Shown here piece by piece: positions 29,033-38,195 of a stretch of DNA of 46,773 bases. The notes below the pieces were generated by a model. The model did no database searches, was not told the DNA's origin, and saw only the letters and a program-made list of their open reading frames with translations. The stretch's first letter is position 1. Every line of letters starts with the position of its first letter. This DNA is from a virus: IMG/VR virus record IMGVR_UViG_3300046642_001423, positions 1 to 46,773 of that record; one strand, given 5' to 3'. The position numbers and the translations under genes are program-made.

Positions 29033-30033
29033 CAGACCATCCGTCGTTGCGCCCCGAGCGCCGGTGCGAAACCGTGCGGCCGCGGCTTGTGGCCGACCGC
29101 ATCCGCGATGATCCACGCGTCGACGGACGACAACCCGGTCCGTCCCTCCGCGATGACGGAGTCCGGGTCGAGGACCGTATAGGTGATCCCTTCACGGACG
29201 ACGTTGCGCGCGCTTTGCGGGTCCAACCCGCACGTCCCGTCCGCGCACAACCGGGCGAGTTCCAACGCGTACCGGGCGGCGGCGAGTCGACCCGAGATCG
29301 GGCGCTCCCGTCCGTACGCCCACGTCGCGGAGAACAAATCCGGCCGGTTCGCGACCCATCCGGTTCCGAGCGGCCATTGTGCGCCGTCGAGACGGACGAG
29401 CCACCGGCGACCGCGAACCTCGTACGCGGTCGGGTCGAGGAGTTCGCCGCCGACGCGGACGTCCCACACTCCGAGGATCGGGTACCGCGACGCGAGGTCG
29501 ATCGACGGGTACGGGTCACACGCGCACACCGACGGATAGCAATGGCCGCACGCGTGACACAACGACCGTGTCACCGTGCAGATCCCCGGGTACTTCCGGT
29601 CGGTGAGGAGATAGAGGATCTCGGTCGCGTTGTCGAGGACGAGGTCGCGGCCGAACGCGTCGAGGTTGGGCGCGGCTCCGCATCGGGTGACGTCCTCCCA
29701 CGTCGCCCATTGGCCGCACCATCCGGTCGCCTCCTCGACACCGACGAGGACCATGAACTCTTGCGGGACGGCGGAGTCGACACCGATTTTCGCGTCGGCG
29801 TGGAACCGCCACAACCCGGCGACGTCACCGACGACGGACAACGACCACACGTCGAGCACGCCCGCGGGAGTCACCGACGACGACCCGGTGAGGGTGCCCT
29901 TGGTGTGCGTCGAGATCGTCCCGTCGGGCTTGGAGACGGTGATCGTGATCGACGTCGGTTCGACCGGCGCGCCGGTGGAGTCCCACCATCGCGTCGTGTA
30001 CGGGATCGGTTCTCCGAGGTCGAGGTTGTCCAC
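29032..30033 (-). CDS. Head-to-tail adaptor protein, 333 aa
   Basis: GTG 30033 was chosen because GGAGGA lies 7 nt upstream. The N-terminal 95 residues are a beta domain (TSITITVSKPDGTISTHTKG). The rest follows the actinophage adaptor pattern: WATWEDVTRCGA, NATEILYLLTDRKYPG, RRWLVRLDGAQWPLG, RLAAARYALELARLC, NVVREGITYTVLD, GLSSVDAWIIAD. A dense cysteine/His cluster (SLCHACGHCYPSVCACD) could bind metal. The adaptor docks under the portal and begins the neck. Confidence 0.8.
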   Translation of the reverse strand: MDNLDLGEPIPYTTRWWDSTGAPVEPTSITITVSKPDGTISTHTKGTLTGSSSVTPAGVLDVWSLSVVGDVAGLWRFHADAKIGVDSAVPQEFMVLVGVEEATGWCGQWATWEDVTRCGAAPNLDAFGRDLVLDNATEILYLLTDRKYPGICTVTRSLCHACGHCYPSVCACDPYPSIDLASRYPILGVWDVRVGGELLDPTAYEVRGRRWLVRLDGAQWPLGTGWVANRPDLFSATWAYGRERPISGRLAAARYALELARLCADGTCGLDPQSARNVVREGITYTVLDPDSVIAEGRTGLSSVDAWIIADAVGHKPRPHGFAPALGAQRRMV

Positions 30034-30049
30034 AATCGTTCCTCCGGTT

Positions 30050-33000
30050 TCAGGGGGATGATACGGCTCCGCCCGGCCCGTTCCCCGGACCCGACTCGCC
30101 GCCCGGTCGTGGTCCGAGCCCGCTCTCACCGGCCGCGCCCGGCGCGAGCCCGACGGTCCCCGCCGCGGAGGGACCGAGCCCGACCTCGCCGCGTGCGATG
30201 GGTCCGAGGTAGACGAGCACACCACCGAGGGTGATCCCGAGGAGCACCAACACGGACCCGGCATCGTCGCCGGTTGCGGTGTCGTCGTCGGTGAGCGCCG
30301 CGGCGATCGTGGCGAGTTCCGCGATGACCACCGCGGCGTCGGTGTCGGTGACGGTCGCGGTGAGGAGCGCGACCTCGACGACGGTTCCGAGGTCGGTGTC
30401 GACGAGGAGGACGGAGATCGCCGCGACGTCGTCGCCGGTGCCGGTGTCGGCGTCGTTGAGTGCCCGGGTGATCGCCTCCACATCGACACCGAACCCGACG
30501 TCGGCGTCGGAGAGCGCCGCGGCGACCGCCTCGGTCTCCACCACGGTCCCGGTATCCGGATCGGACGTCGCCACCGAGGCGGCTTCCGTGTCCACCGCTA
30601 TGCCGCTCTCGGCGTCCGTGAGCGCCGACGCCACGGTTTCGCCTCCGTCGGTGCCCGAGGCGGGTTGATCGTCGGAGACGGCCACGGAGAGCGCCTCCCC
30701 GCCGTCCACGCCGGAGCCGGTGTCCGCATCGGAGATCGGAGTCGTGGTCCCTCCGGTGTCGACACTCTCGGTATCGACACTGACGGCCGGGTCGTTGTCG
30801 ATCAACGCCGCCGCGATCGACTCCCCCGCGTCGGCGCCCGAGCCCGGGTCGTCGTCGGGTCCGATCGGGTTGAACACCGCCACCGATCCGAGTTCGCCGC
30901 GCTCGGGTGTCGAGAACGTCACGAACGCGGGAGCGCCGCCGTTGATCGTGGCCGAGAAGTTCCCGCCGACGAGCGTGTTCGTGTAGAGGAACGGTCCCGG
31001 CCGTGCGACGAGGTCGATGGTCGTCGCCGCGTACGCACCACCGCCGCCGCCCGCGCCGCCGAAGTTGTTCGCGAGGCCGCGCGCCGCACCACCACCGCAT
31101 CCCCAACATTCGACGAGGACCGACGTGTCGCCGCCCGGTGGTGTCTCCGTCAACTGTGCGGCGTTCCCGGTGTAAGTGTGAACCGTGCCCGACGGCGAAT
31201 AGGTGAACTTGACCTGTCCGCCCGCACCCGCGCCGCCGCCACCGGTGCCGACGTTCGTCGACCCACCACCACCACCCGCGCCGCCCGGTCCTGAGCCGTT
31301 GCTACCGGTGCCGAGTCCCGCCGCGCCACCCGCGCCACCCGCGCCGCCCCCGGCCGGAGGAACCCCGCCCGCCGTGCCGGTGCCGTCACCACCGACGCCG
31401 CCGCTCCCCGCGGACGACCCGCCACCACCACCCGCCTGATTCCCGGTGCCGACCGTGCCGTCGCCGCCACGGCCACCCGAGAACGTCGTCGTACCGACAC
31501 ACGACGCGGCCGCGCCGCCCGCCGCGCCGGTGCTGGTGCTGATTCCCGCGCCCGCGCCGCCCGCCGCCCACGCGACGGTCGGTCCGATGTTCACGTCGCC
31601 CGCGGTGATCGCCGCGTTCAACGACGAACCGGTGTCCGTCCAATACGCCCGCGACGACGTCGACGGTCCGCCGACCGTGTAGCGGATCGTGCCCGCGGCG
31701 ATGGTCGCGATCGGCACCACCGACGCCGCGTACGCGCCGCCCATCCCACCACCACCGGCTTGCCCGACTGCACCGGCACCACCGGGAGCGCCGCCTCCCC
31801 AACATTCGACGACGACGATCGTGTCGCCTCCGGGTGGTGTCTCCGTCGCGTTCGATCCCGTCGTGTAGGTCCGCACCGTCCCCGACGGGAAGTACGAGAA
31901 CCGCACCTGTCCCGCCGCGCCCGCCCCTCCGGTTGTTGCACCCGCCCCGCCGCCGCCGCCACCACCACCCGGCGTGGTCGCGGCCGTGCCGTTCACGCCC
32001 GCGGCGCCGCCCGTCCCACCGTTGCCGCCCGCGCCGCCCGTCCCCGCGTATCCGACGACCGTCCCGCCACTCCCACCCGCGCCGCCACCCGAGCCCGGCG
32101 CGCCGCTCGCACCCGAACCCGCGCCGCCGCCGCCCGTCCCACCCGTCGTCGCGGTCCCCGCGTCACCGCCGCCCGCGAAATGCCGGTACTGGCCTGCCAC
32201 GTTGCTGGTGTCGGACGTCCCCGCCGCGGTCGCGCCACCACCGACCGACCCGTCGTTGCCGGTGAAGCCAGCCGTCGCGTACACGGCTTGCGATGGGGAG
32301 TCACCCGTCGCGAACACCAACGGACGCGATGGCGACTCCATCCCCGCGCCGAGGTCGCCATCCGAGAACGACTCCGCGAGGGTTTCGCCGCCGTCGACCG
32401 CCGCGGCGGGATCGTCGTCGGGTCCAATGAAGTTCGTCACCGTGACGGACTCGCCGCCGTCGACCGCGCTCCCGGTGTCGGAGTCCGACGGTTGCGCGCC
32501 GGTGTTCACGCTCTCCGTGTCGACACACGCGCCGGTCTCGGTGTCGCTTTTGGTGACGGGGACCGTGAACAATCCCCACCCGATCGCGTTCGACGTCGCC
32601 GTACACGACCCCGAACACGTCTGCGTCCCCGCACCGGTCGCGATTTTGTATTGCATCGACAAACTCATCTTCGTGGTGTCGGCACCACCACCACCCGACG
32701 CGCCGGTCACCGCGACCCACGACCCGTTCGTCGTGTCGGAGTCTTTCACGGCGACGGTGTTCGACTCGACCGCGACCGCGCACACGACGAGGTCTCCCGA
32801 CGCGAGCGACGCGGTCGCCGTGTTGGACCCGTTGTACGCCGAACCCGAACCCGACACGCCATTCGTCGAGTACGCGACGTCCTCCGCGCCGCGGAACACC
32901 TGATACGCGACGACCTTCGCCGTCGTGTTCGGTGAGAAGTTGCCGGTGATCGAGTCACCGGCGACGACACCCATCGCCTTTGTGCAACGCGTGACGTACA

Positions 33001-33256
33001 ACGCGGACGTACACCCGTCGTTCGCCGCGGACGCGTCGGTCCGGTTCTGATTCTTGACGAGCGTGTAGGTATGACCTTGCGAGTCGGTCGGCGTCGAGAT
33101 CGACGACGCACCCGACGCCCCCGCATTGTCCGCGGCGACCGCGACGACGATCGTGTCGCCCGGTTGGACGTCCTGCCCCAAAATCGAGACGGCGAGCGTC
33201 GCTCCCGCCGACTGATTCCCCGCCGCGTTCGTCGAGAAAGTCGCGGTGATCGTCAC
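30050..33256 (-). CDS. Very large glycine-rich repeat virion protein, 1068 aa
   Basis: The N-terminal 230 residues are a beta-rich adhesin-like domain (GDTIVVAVAADNAG, DSITGNFSPNTTAKVVAYQV). Two related glycine-rich blocks follow, each begun by SGTV(R/H)TYT and ETPPGGD, then VECWG, and ending GGAYAA; they resemble glycine-rich tail-tip adhesin domains. Around them run short Asp-rich repeats with the core DxDxGxxVDxxE, nine in a row at the C-terminal side. The end has a hydrophobic stretch (VLVLLGITLGGVLVYLG) and repeats GLGPSAAGTVGLAPGAAG. It probably decorates the head or neck or binds host surface. Placement between head and connector genes, not after the tape measure, is unusual. Confidence 0.7.
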   Translation of the reverse strand: MTITATFSTNAAGNQSAGATLAVSILGQDVQPGDTIVVAVAADNAGASGASSISTPTDSQGHTYTLVKNQNRTDASAANDGCTSALYVTRCTKAMGVVAGDSITGNFSPNTTAKVVAYQVFRGAEDVAYSTNGVSGSGSAYNGSNTATASLASGDLVVCAVAVESNTVAVKDSDTTNGSWVAVTGASGGGGADTTKMSLSMQYKIATGAGTQTCSGSCTATSNAIGWGLFTVPVTKSDTETGACVDTESVNTGAQPSDSDTGSAVDGGESVTVTNFIGPDDDPAAAVDGGETLAESFSDGDLGAGMESPSRPLVFATGDSPSQAVYATAGFTGNDGSVGGGATAAGTSDTSNVAGQYRHFAGGGDAGTATTGGTGGGGAGSGASGAPGSGGGAGGSGGTVVGYAGTGGAGGNGGTGGAAGVNGTAATTPGGGGGGGGAGATTGGAGAAGQVRFSYFPSGTVRTYTTGSNATETPPGGDTIVVVECWGGGAPGGAGAVGQAGGGGMGGAYAASVVPIATIAAGTIRYTVGGPSTSSRAYWTDTGSSLNAAITAGDVNIGPTVAWAAGGAGAGISTSTGAAGGAAASCVGTTTFSGGRGGDGTVGTGNQAGGGGGSSAGSGGVGGDGTGTAGGVPPAGGGAGGAGGAAGLGTGSNGSGPGGAGGGGGSTNVGTGGGGAGAGGQVKFTYSPSGTVHTYTGNAAQLTETPPGGDTSVLVECWGCGGGAARGLANNFGGAGGGGGAYAATTIDLVARPGPFLYTNTLVGGNFSATINGGAPAFVTFSTPERGELGSVAVFNPIGPDDDPGSGADAGESIAAALIDNDPAVSVDTESVDTGGTTTPISDADTGSGVDGGEALSVAVSDDQPASGTDGGETVASALTDAESGIAVDTEAASVATSDPDTGTVVETEAVAAALSDADVGFGVDVEAITRALNDADTGTGDDVAAISVLLVDTDLGTVVEVALLTATVTDTDAAVVIAELATIAAALTDDDTATGDDAGSVLVLLGITLGGVLVYLGPIARGEVGLGPSAAGTVGLAPGAAGESGLGPRPGGESGPGNGPGGAVSSP
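30242..30736 (-). repeat. Nine tandem 18-19-codon Asp-rich repeats
   Basis: Within the 1068-aa gene, nine consecutive units of 18 or 19 codons align, such as ISDADTGSGVDGGEALSVA, LSDADVGFGVDVEAITRA and LNDADTGTGDDVAAISVL. The core D-x-D-x-G resembles a calcium-binding loop. Units nearer the C-terminus are more degenerate (TVTDTDAAVVIAELATI). Confidence 0.75.
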
Positions 33257-33274
33257 GGCGCTACCGCCGCGAGA

Positions 33275-33943
33275 TCAGGTGATCGTGATCGTGATCGTGA
33301 ACACCCACGACGCCGCGGACGTTTTCGTCCCGAGCGACGACACCTTGTGATTGCACAACCCGGGTGTCGTGTTGCCCTCCGCGGTGACCGTCGTCCCCGA
33401 CGCGGTGCCACCGTCGATGCCCCACTCCTGCCACGCGTAGTTCCCGACACCGGTACCGAACGTCGCAACGCCGGTGAACACACCTGACGACGCACCCGAA
33501 CCGACCGTCGGCGTGGAGTCGACCAACTGGAACTGCCGGTTCGACGAACCCGCCGCCGCGTTGAGGTCCGTGTCGGTGTCGACCGCCGCCGTCGTCGAGT
33601 TCCCCGTACCGATCCGGCAATGCGCCGAGTCGAGCGCCTGATTCGACGCCGTACCGACGAGACGGTCGATCAACCGTTTGCGGCCTTGACGGGTGAGGAG
33701 GTTCCCCTCGTCGATGACGACCTCAACCGGTGCGGCAACCGCGGCGAGTTGCGCGCCGGTGGGCTCCTGGCCGGGTGCGAGCGCGAAGAACTCGCGCGCC
33801 CGCTCGATCGCCGCGAGGTCGTACTTGTCGACGCGGGCGACGATGTTCCAAAACGCCCGGTCGTGATCGTGGCGTTCCAAAAACTCGCGGATCGACTCGC
33901 CCTCGACGGCGACAACCGAGTCGGGTGACGTGACCGCCGTCAT
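33275..33943 (-). CDS. Virion-associated protein with beta-rich C-terminal domain, 222 aa
   Basis: ATG 33943 overlaps the previous stop (ATGA). The first 100 residues are helical and charged (IREFLERHDHDRAFWNIVARV, RLIDRLVGTASNQALD). The second half is a recurrent phage structural domain: CRIGTGNSTTAAVDTDTDL, QLVDSTPTVGSG, NYAWQEWGIDGGTASG and LCNHKVSSLGTKTS, ending in TITITIT encoded by a short GATCGT repeat. Probably part of the head or tail decoration together with the large glycine-rich protein encoded 18 nt downstream. Confidence 0.65.
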   Translation of the reverse strand: MTAVTSPDSVVAVEGESIREFLERHDHDRAFWNIVARVDKYDLAAIERAREFFALAPGQEPTGAQLAAVAAPVEVVIDEGNLLTRQGRKRLIDRLVGTASNQALDSAHCRIGTGNSTTAAVDTDTDLNAAAGSSNRQFQLVDSTPTVGSGASSGVFTGVATFGTGVGNYAWQEWGIDGGTASGTTVTAEGNTTPGLCNHKVSSLGTKTSAASWVFTITITIT

Positions 33944-34320
33944 GGTGCGACCTCCGTAGCAACCTCGGACGGCGGCGGCGCGAACGGCGGCGGCGCCTCA
34001 CCGGCGACGTCCTCGACGGGACCACCCGCGTCGATCGTGTGCGGCATGACCACGCCGGGTGCGGCGTCGTCGAGATGATCCGCTCCGGCGTCCTGGTCGT
34101 AGATGACGACGCCGTCGTGTTCGATCCGGACGTGCGTCGTCATCTGCGGGTCCATCCCGGCGACGTACGCCTTCGCCGCGTCGAGGTCGTCGTTGAACTC
34201 GTACGCGACGTCGGCCCACACGTCGTCGGGAACATGCTCCTCGTCGTCCTCGCCGGTCGTGCCGTGCCATGCCTGCAACGGATTCCCCGCGGTGCACGCG
34301 GTCAACGTCACTCGGTACAT
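33940..34320 (-). CDS. Hypothetical structural-region protein, 126 aa
   Basis: ATG 34320 has a clear ribosome site (GAGAGGAGCC). Acidic protein with GTTGEDDEEHVPDDVWADVA, an HDGVVIYDQDAG stretch and a Pro-rich C-terminus (PPPFAPPPSEV). No known domain. Placed between the tail-tube candidate and the 222-aa virion protein, with an ATGA overlap to the latter. Confidence 0.7.
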   Translation of the reverse strand: MYRVTLTACTAGNPLQAWHGTTGEDDEEHVPDDVWADVAYEFNDDLDAAKAYVAGMDPQMTTHVRIEHDGVVIYDQDAGADHLDDAAPGVVMPHTIDAGGPVEDVAGEAPPPFAPPPSEVATEVAP

Positions 34321-34358
34321 GGTCGGCTCCTCTCGGTCTCGGACGGACGGACGTCGGG

Positions 34359-35033
34359 TTAGGACGCGGAGCCCGGAATGTTGATGTACCCGATCGTCGG
34401 CGCGCACACCGGGAGCGCGACGTCGTCGATCTCCGCGTAACACCATGACGTGATCCCCGTCATTACGTCGGCGTCACCGAACGGACCGTCACCCCAGTTG
34501 TTGTTCGCCGTCGCGAACCCGTCGAACACCGGGAGCGCGACGTCGTTCTGGCGGGTGAAACCCTTTGGGGTGAGCCAACACCGCGGGAGAATCGCCCGCT
34601 GGTACGGCTGATTCGCGAGCGGGACGTCACAGTCCCATTGCTCCGACCACAACTCGATCGACACGCCGTTCCCGAGGGTCGAGCCACCACACCCCGCCGA
34701 CGTTTTGACGGCGTGGCCGACGACGACTTGTCCGAGCGTGACGTTCTTCGACACGCCGACGATCTCGTTCAACCGGTAGTCGGAGCGGCACATCGTCAAC
34801 GTGAACGTCGCGCGCTTGGTGCGGTCCGGCTTCTTGCGGACGACACACGCGTTCCCCGACGCGTCCTCGACGAACATGTCGGCGCCGTTCTCGATCTCGA
34901 AGTCGTGTTGGAACGACGAGATCCCACCGCACAGGAGGAACCCTCCGAGCGGGTTGTTGAAATCGGGCGACCCGTCGGTGCCCAGCTTCGCGATGCGGAC
35001 GGCGACGGCTCCGATGATGGATGCGGGACCCAT
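34359..35033 (-). CDS. Tail tube (major tail) protein candidate, 224 aa
   Basis: ATG 35033 follows a strong ribosome site (AGGAGGTCGTC). The pattern VRIAKLGTDGSPDFN, SFQHDFEIENGADMF, KKPDRTKRATFTLTMC and RSDYRLNEIVG resembles tail-tube proteins, with a Cys-x-x-Asp block after the conserved strand as in actinophage major tail proteins; the length also fits. The usual place of this gene, between tail terminator and chaperones, is empty in this phage. An alternative is a head decoration protein. Confidence 0.5.
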   Translation of the reverse strand: MGPASIIGAVAVRIAKLGTDGSPDFNNPLGGFLLCGGISSFQHDFEIENGADMFVEDASGNACVVRKKPDRTKRATFTLTMCRSDYRLNEIVGVSKNVTLGQVVVGHAVKTSAGCGGSTLGNGVSIELWSEQWDCDVPLANQPYQRAILPRCWLTPKGFTRQNDVALPVFDGFATANNNWGDGPFGDADVMTGITSWCYAEIDDVALPVCAPTIGYINIPGSAS

Positions 35034-35042
35034 GACGACCTC

Positions 35043-35204
35043 CTACTTTCCTCGGGCGAACTGCCCGGGTAGTTCTTGGACTCGGCGGACGGGACGCGCT
35101 GGCATGGATGCCAACGCGGCCGTGTCGATGGCTTGCTGGTCGATAACGCGCGGTTGTGCCTTCGTCCCGTAACTCGGGTTCGCGCCCTTGCAGTTGCAAC
35201 CCAC
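35043..35204 (-). CDS. Small head-region protein, 53 aa
   Basis: GTG 35204 shares its G with the upstream stop (TAGTG), the same junction type as at the tape measure. Starts VGCNCKGANPSYG, a CxC motif, followed by a helix and a basic end (RPVRRVQELPGQFARGK). No family recognised. Its stop lies 9 nt before the tail-tube candidate. Confidence 0.65.
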   Translation of the reverse strand: MGCNCKGANPSYGTKAQPRVIDQQAIDTAALASMPARPVRRVQELPGQFARGK

Positions 35205-36109
35205 TACGAGACCTCCGCCAACGTCACCGGCGATTTGACCTTCGTGGCGAACACCTTGCACGGATCGAACCGGACGATCGCCTGACGTTCGCCCCACAAC
35301 TCGTACAGGTTCGTTCGTGCCGGACCGACGGTACGGTCCGCCTCCTCCTCGGGGACCACGATCACCGGCGATACCGCGTACTCGACGGGACCGGTGACGT
35401 ACAGCCACGCCTCGTCGGCAGCGTTCCCGAGGAACGGACCACCGACGGGACCGGGACCGTACCCGCCCGCACCGGTGGCGCTTTGGCCGATCGGATAGCC
35501 GGGACCGGGGACGACGACCGATCCGAGCGGACCGCGGTAGATGTTGCCCTCCGGCCAACAAATCCGGGCGCCACCCGCACCGCCACCGAGCGCGTACACC
35601 GAGAGATGCGACGGCATATGGATGAGTGCGCCACCCTCACCGTCGGTACCGAGTTCGTAGTGCGCGAGGAGTTGCGCGACGGCGTCGTCGAGATCGGTCG
35701 TCGCGACCGCGCCGACGTCGAACGCCGAGTTCCGCAACGTCGGGAGTGCCGTGTCGGACGCGAGGAGACCCGAGCCCATCCACAACGCCTCCGCGATCGC
35801 CTTCGCGGTGTGCGTCTCGGTGAGCGCGCGTGCGGCCGGTTCCAAATCCGCGAGGTTGACCTCGCCCGCGAACCGGTCGCACAACAACGGCGTGTAGATC
35901 CGAAACGGCACCGTGTGCGCGGTTGCCCGCACGTTCGCGGCGGTGCGCTCGACGCCACCCGAACAGAACTCGTTGACGTACGTCGGTTGGCACGCGGGCG
36001 TCCACGACACCCCCGTCGACCAGTTCAGATCCGGCAACCGACCCGACGACGTGAGGAGCGACGGTGACGGTGCTACCGGGTCGATCCGTGGTGCTGGCTG
36101 GTAGCTCAT
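35204..36109 (-). CDS. Structural protein directly after the major capsid, 301 aa
   Basis: ATG 36109 follows GGAGAGGAGCGACG. The protein carries WTPACQPTYVNEFCSGG near residues 36-52, a helical centre (LADLEPAARALTETHTAKAI, LDDAVAQLLAHYEL) and a beta/Gly-rich C-terminus (LGGGAGGARICWPEG, VEYAVSPVIVVPEEE). Proteins of this size and cysteine pattern follow the capsid gene in several actinophages and are found in virions, but I cannot assign a fold. A head-stabilising or portal-vertex role is possible. Confidence 0.6.
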   Translation of the reverse strand: MSYQPAPRIDPVAPSPSLLTSSGRLPDLNWSTGVSWTPACQPTYVNEFCSGGVERTAANVRATAHTVPFRIYTPLLCDRFAGEVNLADLEPAARALTETHTAKAIAEALWMGSGLLASDTALPTLRNSAFDVGAVATTDLDDAVAQLLAHYELGTDGEGGALIHMPSHLSVYALGGGAGGARICWPEGNIYRGPLGSVVVPGPGYPIGQSATGAGGYGPGPVGGPFLGNAADEAWLYVTGPVEYAVSPVIVVPEEEADRTVGPARTNLYELWGERQAIVRFDPCKVFATKVKSPVTLAEVS

Positions 36110-36160
36110 CGTCGCTCCTCTCCGTGCGTCAGGTCATCCACGCTGGCCGGCAGTTGCCGA

Positions 36161-38014
36161 CTAGCTGGTGAGGCAACCGTTCGGAGCGACGAGCCCGGCG
36201 CGTGAACCGTCGGCGCACAACTTGACGTCGATGTTCGCCCACGGCTGCGCGCCGTTCTTCTCCAACATGAAGAACCGCTCCGTGAAGTACCCGGTCCGGT
36301 TTTGGCGGACCATGTTCGCGTCGCGGAGGACTCCGGCGTTGACCTCGCCCGTCGTGGCGTAGATCGCGGCGGACGGGTCGACGAGACGCATCCGGTACAC
36401 ACCACCGGAGATGTACGGCACCGCGCCGCGTTGCGCCTCGACACCGACCGACGGGAGCGGGTCCGCGAACGTGCCGGGCTCACCACCGAGCGACGGGTCG
36501 AGCGACACGACGATCCGGGCGACGCCTTCCAACGAGGCGGCGAGGATTTGCAACACGTCGGCCGAGTCCATCTCGTCGCCGTACGCACGGTTCGCCTTGT
36601 CGATGGCGAGGATCTGCAACACGCCGGGAGGGAGGATCAAGTCCAGGTTGTTCGGCGCGATGCGGTTCCACCACGTCAACTGCGGGACGAGGGAGTTGAT
36701 CGCCTCGATCAACGCGGGGAGTGCGCCGTAGTCGCCGGTGAAGCGGAACGGGTGCGACAACGCGTCGATCCGTTGGAGGATGCGACCCTCGTACGTCCGT
36801 GCCGACAACGCGTCGACCGCGTTGTTCAGGTTCCGGACACGCTCCGGGTTCGACATTTCGAGCGTGTTGTCGAACGTGACGCACTCGACGATCGCCTCCA
36901 CGACGGCGCTTTGCGTCGGCGGGCACACGAACGTCTTGCACGGCTTCCACGTCGACGCGGTGGCGACGTCGACGGCCGCCTGATTCGCCTCGTTCCACAA
37001 CGTGATCGCGCCGGTCACGTCCGCGAGTTGACCCGAGACGGTGAACTGCCAACCGCCGCGACCCGCGGGACGTGACGGGAACAGATCCGCGACGGGAGTG
37101 TTCGTCGCGAACGCGTCGGGAATGTCGCGGATGATGTCGAGCGGCCCGCAAATCGCGGCGGTGCGGGCACCGGCGACCTGTGCGGCGTCGCGACCCTCAC
37201 GGACGAGTGCCCGCCAGTCGTCCTGCGCCTCACGGATGAGCCGGTCGTTCACGGTCGCACCGTTGTCGCCCGAGAGGAGATCGGGGAGCCCCTCCGGGTC
37301 CGACGCGAACGACGGGATCGACGCGAGGATCGCCTGTCCCTCGCGGCCGGTTTTGGCGCGGTCGATGATGTACCCGAGGTCGTCGAGGGTGATCTCGGAA
37401 CCCATCGGCCGGACACCGTTCTCCGCGGCGGCGAGGAGCGCGGCGCGGGGACGAGTCGCGACGGGTGCGGGCGGCTGTTGCGCGGCCGGAGCCTGCGCGC
37501 CGGACGTTCCCGCCCGGATCGACGCGAGTTGCGCCGCGGACGCGTTCGCACCGGCGAGGACGGGTGCAGGCTCCGGCAGCGCGGCGGGCGGCGCGGCGTC
37601 GAGAGCGGCGAGGTCCTCGACGGTTTGCGCCTCGACGGCACGGCGGCGCTCGATCTCGACACCGATGCGACTCATCTCCGCGAGCGCGTGGCGGACACCG
37701 TCGACGTCGAGACGTTCCCGGGCGGCGGCGCGGAACGTGTCGAGGTCGGCGTGGAGAGCGCGGAGGTCCGCCTCGTCGGCCGCCTCGATCGGCTCACCAT
37801 CGGCGGGGACCTCGGGCGCGACGGTCGGGTCCGGCTCCGCGGGCTCGGCGGGCGCGGCGGCCGGGTCGGCGGCCGGAGCGGGATCGGCGGCCGGTGCGGC
37901 CGGGTCGGGCTCGTCGCCGTCACCACCGGACGGGAGAGGCATCCACCGGCCGTTGTGGAGGACGTGGTCCCGGCCGTCGATGGAACTGATGTGGAGGTCG
38001 TCGTGAAGGTTCAT
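36161..38014 (-). CDS. Major capsid protein with long N-terminal extension, 617 aa
   Basis: ATG 38014 is preceded by GGGGAGA. Residues 30-75 are Pro/Ala/Asp-rich, 77-140 form a likely coiled coil (LRALHADLDTFRAAARERLD, VEIERRRAVEAQTVEDL), 140-190 are another Pro/Ala linker, and the HK97-type capsid domain begins near residue 195: LGYIIDRAKTG, GPLDIIRDIPDAFATN, GWQFTVSGQLADV, then CVTFDNTLEMSNPERV and PNNLDLILPPGVLQILA. HK97-fold capsids are about 280-320 aa, so the first half is an attached scaffold (delta-like) domain probably removed by the protease at 39712. Its promoter must lie at 38015-38230 or come through the plus-strand island. Confidence 0.85.
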   Translation of the reverse strand: MNLHDDLHISSIDGRDHVLHNGRWMPLPSGGDGDEPDPAAPAADPAPAADPAAAPAEPAEPDPTVAPEVPADGEPIEAADEADLRALHADLDTFRAAARERLDVDGVRHALAEMSRIGVEIERRRAVEAQTVEDLAALDAAPPAALPEPAPVLAGANASAAQLASIRAGTSGAQAPAAQQPPAPVATRPRAALLAAAENGVRPMGSEITLDDLGYIIDRAKTGREGQAILASIPSFASDPEGLPDLLSGDNGATVNDRLIREAQDDWRALVREGRDAAQVAGARTAAICGPLDIIRDIPDAFATNTPVADLFPSRPAGRGGWQFTVSGQLADVTGAITLWNEANQAAVDVATASTWKPCKTFVCPPTQSAVVEAIVECVTFDNTLEMSNPERVRNLNNAVDALSARTYEGRILQRIDALSHPFRFTGDYGALPALIEAINSLVPQLTWWNRIAPNNLDLILPPGVLQILAIDKANRAYGDEMDSADVLQILAASLEGVARIVVSLDPSLGGEPGTFADPLPSVGVEAQRGAVPYISGGVYRMRLVDPSAAIYATTGEVNAGVLRDANMVRQNRTGYFTERFFMLEKNGAQPWANIDVKLCADGSRAGLVAPNGCLTS

Positions 38015-38195
38015 CGGGTGTCTCCCCAAGAGAGCGACCGGTTCGGCCGCGTCGATCGTGTGGTGACGCCCGCAACAAGGCGAGACGCTTGCTCGGTCCC
38101 GCAACCGGGCGGGGACCTGATGGCCGAGGACGATACACGCTCCGACGGCGCGATGGGGGATATCCGAGATTTCCTAGATTTCCCGGGATTAGGAG

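Noticed and set aside
30027-30035. Second TTGTCCACA (DnaA box)
   Set aside because: It coincides with the start codons (GTG-GAC-AAC) of the adaptor gene in the late operon; most likely coding coincidence.
30242-30736. Possible CRISPR-like array
   Set aside because: The repeats are in-frame, 54-57 bp, gapless and degenerate, with no spacers; they are protein repeats.
31760-32935. Plus-strand ORFs rich in Pro/Ala/Arg
   Set aside because: Mirror of the glycine-rich repeats on the minus strand (GGC/GCC codons read backwards).
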